NCBI GenBank assembly: GCA_033764445.1
Contig: JANRIZ010000013.1
Location: 1-45,149, forward strand
DNA: 45,149 nt
Direction of reading: 5' to 3'
From: JANRIZ01 sp033764445
Lineage (GTDB): Bacteria; Verrucomicrobiota; Verrucomicrobiia; JAWXBN01
The notes beneath the pieces are model-generated. The model was given only the letters and a program-made list of their open reading frames with translations, did not search any database and was not told the origin of the DNA. Both the position numbers and the translations under genes were made by a program. Within the stretch, counting starts at the first letter, position 1; each line of letters begins with the position of its first letter. Below are positions 41,721 through 45,149 of the stretch, piece after piece.

Positions 41721-42293
41721 ATGCTACCGCTGATCCTCTCCCTTCTTCTGGGCATTATCGCCTCCTCTTTTTTTGAATGGATTCTCCACCGTTTTGTCAT
41801 GCACAAACCCGTCGGGCCTTTCCGGTATGCCTTCGAAGCCCATGCCATCATCCATCATCAGGTCTTCAGTTCGGACCATACCTATCATTTGATGCGCGAT
41901 GAGGATAAAAAGACCATTCCCATGGCCTGGTGGAACGGACCGGTCCTGATCCTCTGCAACAGTGTCCCTTTCCTCCTCTTTGCCGTTTTCACCGGCTACT
42001 GGACCGTCTGGTTGGGGGGATTGATCGCAGGCTGCCTGTACTACGGGACCTATGAATACATCCACTGGTGCATGCACCTGCCCAAAGGCCGCAGGATTGA
42101 GCAACCATGGGTGTACCGTCGGCTCAATGCACACCATCTCCTGCACCATCGCTACATGCACAAAAACTTCAATGTCGTTCTCCCCCTGGCGGATTTCTGC
42201 CTGGGCACCCTGGTCCTCCGCTCAAAAATTCCCTTCCCCCAACCGGTGGGTCCCGCCGTTCCCAACGTCCAACCGCGAAAAAAGGCCGCCTGA
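41721..42293 (+). CDS. Fatty acid hydroxylase / sterol desaturase superfamily membrane protein
   Basis: 190 residues with about four membrane helices. Di-iron histidine clusters are present in the family order: HRFVMH near residue 22, HAIIHHQ near 43, YIHWCMH near 115 and AHHLLHHRYMH near 140. The superfamily inserts oxygen into, or desaturates, lipid chains with a di-iron centre. The protein is shorter than sterol desaturases (~270) but close to small bacterial fatty acid 2-hydroxylase-like members and carotene hydroxylase-like proteins. The substrate is unknown. It is preceded by a leaderless-type promoter, and downstream lies the universal stress protein gene. Confidence 0.82.
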   Translation: MLPLILSLLLGIIASSFFEWILHRFVMHKPVGPFRYAFEAHAIIHHQVFSSDHTYHLMRDEDKKTIPMAWWNGPVLILCNSVPFLLFAVFTGYWTVWLGGLIAGCLYYGTYEYIHWCMHLPKGRRIEQPWVYRRLNAHHLLHHRYMHKNFNVVLPLADFCLGTLVLRSKIPFPQPVGPAVPNVQPRKKAA

Positions 42294-42307
42294 TTTTCGC
42301 AAAATTC

Positions 42308-42336
42308 TTGTCCCGAGGCCCGTCCGTCCGTAAAGT
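42308..42336 (+). promoter_or_regulatory. Candidate promoter of the universal stress protein gene
   Basis: TTGTCC (42308-42313) and TAAAGT (42331-42336) with a 17-nt spacer, 33 nt before the ATG at 42370. A TTG at 42361 is in frame but is not favoured as a start. Confidence 0.45.
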
Positions 42337-42369
42337 GTGGACTGATCCTCGAATCCCGGGTTGACCCCT

Positions 42370-43209
42370 ATGTTCAAAAAAGTCCTTCTGTGCACCGACG
42401 GCTCGGAATACTCCCAGATCGCCATGGAGACGGCCTTCTACCTGGCCCGCAAATTTTCCGCGGATGTGGATGCGCTCCACGTCATTGAAAACAAGGTGCT
42501 TGACGGCCCCCTTTTTGCGGACCTTTCCGGTGCTTTCGGAGCCACGCCCTATCAGGATTTCTACTCGCAGCTCAAGGAACTCTACGAGCAACGCGCCAAA
42601 ACCACGCTCGACCTGGTTGAAAAAACCGCCCACTCGGTTTTTGTCAAATGTGACACCTTCCGGGAACAGGGGGTCCTGGCCGAGGTGGTGGCACGGTATG
42701 AGGCCAACGCCGATCTGGTGGTACTCGGACGCAACGGGGAAAATGCCAGACATCGCAGCGATCTGATCGGCCATTCCGTCGAGGACATCCTGCGCCGTTC
42801 CTCCAAACCCTGCCTGATCACCCTCAACCGTTTCCATGAATTCAAAAAGGCGGTCATCGCCTTTGATGGAAGCGAAAACTCCCGCCACGCCCTGCGGGCC
42901 GGACTTGAACTCTCCAAAAACCTGCCGCTGGCACTGACCCTCATCGCCGTGGATACCGGCAATCCGGAGGCCGCCAGTGATGCCCTGGCCTACGCTGTTC
43001 GGGAGGCCCAAAAAGCGGGAGTCCCCGTGGACGAACAGGTTCTGACCGGCAATGCCGACGATGAAATCACCGGCTACTGCAAAAAACGCGGCGTTGACCT
43101 CATTATCATGGGGGCCTACGGCCACACCCGCATCCGCGAATTCATCCTCGGCAGCACCACCAACAGCGTCCTGATCAAAAGTCCCGTCCCCGTGATGCTT
43201 GTCCGGTAG
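42370..43209 (+). CDS. Tandem-domain universal stress protein
   Basis: 279 residues made of two UspA domains (about 1-145 and 150-279). Domain 1 starts MFKKVLLCTDGSEYSQIAME and has GRNGENARHRSDLIGHSVED. Domain 2 starts KKAVIAFDGSENSRHALRAG and has the complete ATP-binding pattern G-x2-G-x9-G-S/T in GAYGHTRIREFILGSTTNSV. The first domain's version is less canonical, so ATP may bind only in the second. UspA proteins protect cells in starvation and oxidative stress. I start at ATG 42370, not TTG 42361. It is monocistronic, as a promoter region with an inverted repeat follows it. Confidence 0.93.
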   Translation: MFKKVLLCTDGSEYSQIAMETAFYLARKFSADVDALHVIENKVLDGPLFADLSGAFGATPYQDFYSQLKELYEQRAKTTLDLVEKTAHSVFVKCDTFREQGVLAEVVARYEANADLVVLGRNGENARHRSDLIGHSVEDILRRSSKPCLITLNRFHEFKKAVIAFDGSENSRHALRAGLELSKNLPLALTLIAVDTGNPEAASDALAYAVREAQKAGVPVDEQVLTGNADDEITGYCKKRGVDLIIMGAYGHTRIREFILGSTTNSVLIKSPVPVMLVR

Positions 43210-43294
43210 ATGCTCCGACAGCTTTGCTGCCCCATTGTTCAGGGGCCGATCGAAAAAATCCACTTTCCGGCTTGACCCTTCACAATCCATGATG

Positions 43295-43328
43295 TATTGT
43301 ACTTTCAGAATAGATTGAAAGTACAATA
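43295..43328. promoter_or_regulatory. Perfect 13-bp inverted repeat, candidate operator
   Basis: TATTGTACTTTCA (43295-43307) and TGAAAGTACAATA (43316-43328) with an 8-nt spacer (GAATAGAT). It lies 18 bp before the ATG at 43347 and covers the expected promoter. The 34-bp size suits a dimeric or tetrameric winged-helix repressor. The rest of the gap 43210-43294 shows nothing else. Confidence 0.7.
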
Positions 43329-43346
43329 TATAAAACGAATATCCCT

Positions 43347-43751
43347 ATGACATACGCCGTCACCAACTACCTCCTCTACCTCGCCCTGAGCGTGGGACTG
43401 ACCATCTGGGTGGCCCGCACCCTGCACAAAAACGGCCGCATCTTCCTGGTCGACAGCTTCCAGGGGAATGAGGACCTGGCCGACTCGGTCAATCACCTCC
43501 TGGTGGTGGGGTTTTACCTGATCAATATCGGATACGTCTCGCTGGCTCTCAAATACGGGCCCACACCCCACGATACGAAGGAACTGATCGAGTGTCTGAG
43601 CACCAAGGTCGGCTGGGTTTTGCTGATCCTCGGCGTCATGCACTTTTTCAACCTTCATCTCTTCAACAAAATGAGGAAAAAGAATCTGGACGTCACAACA
43701 ATGCCCCCTGTTATTCCCGCCGGATATATCAACCGTCAATCCAACCCCTGA
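43347..43751 (+). CDS. Small conserved membrane protein, unknown function
   Basis: 134 residues with three probable membrane helices: TNYLLYLALSVGLTIWVART, HLLVVGFYLINIGYVSLAL and VGWVLLILGVMHFFNLHLF. A basic Lys-rich tail ends the protein. I do not recognise a named family; no catalytic motif is visible. It is 4 bp from the DCC oxidoreductase gene and so in one operon, controlled by the inverted repeat upstream. A link to thiol chemistry or respiration is suggested only by that context. Confidence 0.75.
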   Translation: MTYAVTNYLLYLALSVGLTIWVARTLHKNGRIFLVDSFQGNEDLADSVNHLLVVGFYLINIGYVSLALKYGPTPHDTKELIECLSTKVGWVLLILGVMHFFNLHLFNKMRKKNLDVTTMPPVIPAGYINRQSNP

Positions 43752-43755
43752 AATC

Positions 43756-44121
43756 ATGATCCGCAAAATCCATATTCTCTACGATGGCGAATGCGGTTTC
43801 TGCCGGACCTGCCGGGATTGGATTCTGCTCCAACCCCGTTTTTTCGAGATCGAAATGCTCGACCGCAGGGATCCGGACACCAAAGCCCGGTTTGGTGACT
43901 ACACCGTGCCGCCCTATACGGACCGGATGGTTGTCATCAATAACGAGGACGGGGTTTACTACGCGGAGGACGCCTACATCATGATCCTCTTTGCCCTCAA
44001 AAACTACCGGGCCTGGTCGGTCCGCATCTCGCGGCAGGGGGTCAAACCCCTGGCCCGGCAGTTTTTTGAGACGCTCGGCAAAAACCGGCGGGTCCTCTCG
44101 AAACTCATCCACCACACATGA
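43756..44121 (+). CDS. DCC-family thiol-disulfide oxidoreductase (DUF393)
   Basis: 121 residues. The family signature is LYDGECGFCRTCRDWIL, with a CxxC pair (Cys-Gly-Phe-Cys) plus an extra Cys after it. DxxR (LDRRDPDT) and the C-terminal AWSVRISRQGVKPLARQFFE follow. These small thioredoxin-like proteins are cytosolic or membrane-associated and probably reduce disulfides; substrates are not known. It follows the small membrane protein by 4 bp and precedes three overlapping membrane genes. Confidence 0.9.
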   Translation: MIRKIHILYDGECGFCRTCRDWILLQPRFFEIEMLDRRDPDTKARFGDYTVPPYTDRMVVINNEDGVYYAEDAYIMILFALKNYRAWSVRISRQGVKPLARQFFETLGKNRRVLSKLIHHT

Positions 44122-44132
44122 AAGGAAATCCC

Positions 44133-44285
44133 ATGAAACCGCGCATCCTCCACCCCCGCCACGGCGGACTCCGCCTGTGGTGTGTCATTCCCCTCCTCTG
44201 CCTTTACCTTGTACTGGTGCTGGTCCAGATCGCCCTCACCCCCCGGACCATCCCTGACAGAAAGACGGTGCCCCATGAAAATTGA
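44133..44285 (+). CDS. Small single-pass membrane protein (50 aa)
   Basis: 50 residues from the ATG at 44133. A basic N-terminus (MKPRILHPRHGG) is followed by one hydrophobic helix (WCVIPLLCLYLVLVLVQIAL) and a short polar tail (PDRKTVPHEN). A GGA-type ribosome site (AAAGGAAA, 44121-44128) precedes it, and its end overlaps the next start by 11 bp. It resembles the tiny membrane peptides found in operons, but has no family I can name. Confidence 0.55.
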   Translation: MKPRILHPRHGGLRLWCVIPLLCLYLVLVLVQIALTPRTIPDRKTVPHEN

Positions 44286-44706
44286 TCCGAAACCTTTGGC
44301 GGGATGGATGTGTGTCTGGTGTTTTTTATGCCTCGCCCCGGCCCTGTTCGGAACCTTCGCCTGGGGGGTGCTCATTACCATGGTCCTCGAGGATATTTGG
44401 AGGCACCCCACCTCCGGAAAGGGGCTGGTGGGGCTGGTTTTGGTGACCGGAGTGATGCTGCTGATCCTCTACGGATACCTCCTCTATGCCGGGTATTTCC
44501 TGCGTTGGCGGGGAAAAAACTTCTGGGGTGGTCACCGTCACCTGTGGATCGGCACCATCGGCTTCAACCTCATCTGTGGAATCGTGCTCATCATCTGGGG
44601 AACTATCGGACATATTCCGTGGCCCTGCTGGCTTCTCGAAGTCCCGTACCTTGTGATCTGTTTCCTCGCGTGGAAGGCGTTTCAGGCGGAGCAACGAAAC
44701 CCATGA
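44275..44706 (+). CDS. Small polytopic membrane protein, copy 1 of a tandem pair
   Basis: 143 residues, start MKIDPKPLAGWMCVW at 44275. About four helices: WMCVWCFLCLAPALFGTFAW, GLVLVTGVMLLILYGYLLYA, HLWIGTIGFNLICGIVLIIW and a last one before VPYLVICFLAWKAFQAEQ. It shares HLWIGT...N and VPYxxIxxLAWxAxQxE with the next gene, so the two arose by duplication. Overlaps at both ends (11 bp upstream, ATGA downstream) show one transcript. Function unknown. Confidence 0.75.
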   Translation: MKIDPKPLAGWMCVWCFLCLAPALFGTFAWGVLITMVLEDIWRHPTSGKGLVGLVLVTGVMLLILYGYLLYAGYFLRWRGKNFWGGHRHLWIGTIGFNLICGIVLIIWGTIGHIPWPCWLLEVPYLVICFLAWKAFQAEQRNP

Positions 44707-45140
44707 AAACATTCCCTCTGGTCCTGGCCCGATGTCTGGTCATCCTCGGCGGCATCGGAATTCCAGGAGCACTCTACGGACTGGTCGTTGCCGTTTCCCT
44801 TTTCACCCATGCCATCAAAGTGGCATTTCAACGGGGCACGATGCTCTGGGAGGAGGCGGGATTTCTCAGCCTCACCGTGTTGGCCTTCATCGCCATCCTA
44901 TACGGTCTGCTCCTCTGGTACGGCTCCATTCGCCGCTCGTTTTATGAGGGGGGATTCCCCGGCGGATGGAAACATCTATGGATCGGGACTCTCCTCTACA
45001 ATCTGTTCCTGGCAGTCATCATCGGGGTCCTTATCTATCTGAATGAAGCATCTCCCGCCTATGCTCTGCTGACAGTCCCCTACTTCCTGATCAGCCTCCT
45101 GGCCTGGAGAGCCCTCCAGACAGAGGAGACCGCACAATGA
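44703..45140 (+). CDS. Small polytopic membrane protein, copy 2 of a tandem pair
   Basis: 145 residues, start MKTFPLVLARCLVILGGIGI at 44703 (ATGA overlap with the previous stop). Helices include LVILGGIGIPGALYGLVVAV, FLSLTVLAFIAILYGLLLWY and HLWIGTLLYNLFLAVIIGVL. The C-terminus VPYFLISLLAWRALQTEE is the paralogue signature. The stop overlaps yet another ATG at 45137, so the run of coupled membrane genes continues. Function unknown. Confidence 0.75.
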   Translation: MKTFPLVLARCLVILGGIGIPGALYGLVVAVSLFTHAIKVAFQRGTMLWEEAGFLSLTVLAFIAILYGLLLWYGSIRRSFYEGGFPGGWKHLWIGTLLYNLFLAVIIGVLIYLNEASPAYALLTVPYFLISLLAWRALQTEETAQ

Positions 45141-45149
45141 AAATCATCA
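45137..45149 (+). CDS. Start of a further coupled gene (partial)
   Basis: ATGAAAATCATCA at the right edge overlaps the preceding stop by ATGA, as in the earlier junctions. It gives MKII... before the window ends. It is probably another member of the same operon. Confidence 0.4.

Noticed and set aside
43252..43294. Terminator for the universal stress gene
   Set aside because: No stem followed by a T-run. The strong inverted repeat that follows lies over the next promoter and has no U-tract.

Overview
The window (about 45 kb, GC-rich, densely coding) looks like chromosome of a Verrucomicrobiota bacterium, probably Opitutae-like. This is an inference, not a database result. The grounds are a secreted protein built of T5SS/PEP-CTERM-associated type repeats, a GntR-LacI hybrid regulator, a complete MoxR/DUF58/Bat operon with a BatB-BatC fusion, few Shine-Dalgarno sequences, and several promoter-like sites lying almost on the start codon. 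There is no integrase, transposase, plasmid or phage gene and no CRISPR array. The two tRNA genes (Gly-TCC, Ser-CGA) are not flanked by attachment-site duplications.

Layout. 1-3094 (-): 5' part of a giant repeat-rich secreted protein that continues beyond the left edge. 3342-4457 (-): GntR/LacI-type sugar-responsive regulator, with palindromic operator candidates in the gap between it and the repeat protein. 4625-12832 (+): seven-gene Bat operon (MoxR ATPase, DUF58, DUF4381-like, BatA, BatB-BatC fusion, BatD, BatE), mostly joined by ATGA overlaps. 12829-14581 (-): aroE and a prepilin peptidase in one operon, convergent with bat. 14651-16148 (+): FHA protein and RlmI-type methyltransferase. 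16300-18710 (-): binding protein and ATPase of an ABC importer, with no permease. 18895-20938 (+): proB-proA. 21007-22482 (+): rhamnulokinase, followed by a small ORF and a decayed second copy of the rhamnulokinase 3' end. 23128-24651: divergent DUF4388 gene pair. 24670-26472 (+): ammonium transporter with an extra coiled-coil N-terminus. 26505-27668 (+): mutarotase-like protein. 27792-28099: two copies of a hairpin repeat. 28099-30334 (-): acyl-CoA synthetase and rsmI. 30445-30518: tRNA-Gly. 30662-33721 (-): orphan RND pump. 33889-33978: tRNA-Ser. 34039-41655 (+): long flotillin-like protein and an 1817-residue AAA ATPase of the DUF3686 'DNA repair ATPase' type. 41721-45149 (+): fatty-acid-hydroxylase-like protein, tandem universal stress protein, a membrane protein plus DCC thiol oxidoreductase behind a 13-bp inverted repeat, and a run of overlapping small membrane proteins that leaves the window.

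Working together. The Bat operon is a self-contained envelope or chaperone-type MoxR/VWA machine. The flotillin plus giant ATPase pair is the strongest candidate for an under-described system: a membrane scaffold with a very long charged coiled coil, next to an ATPase combining a DUF3686-like N-terminus, coiled coils and a C-terminal MoxR-like AAA module. proBA supplies proline. rhaB and the mutarotase-like protein suggest plant or algal sugar use, which fits the GntR/LacI regulator next to the secreted repeat protein.
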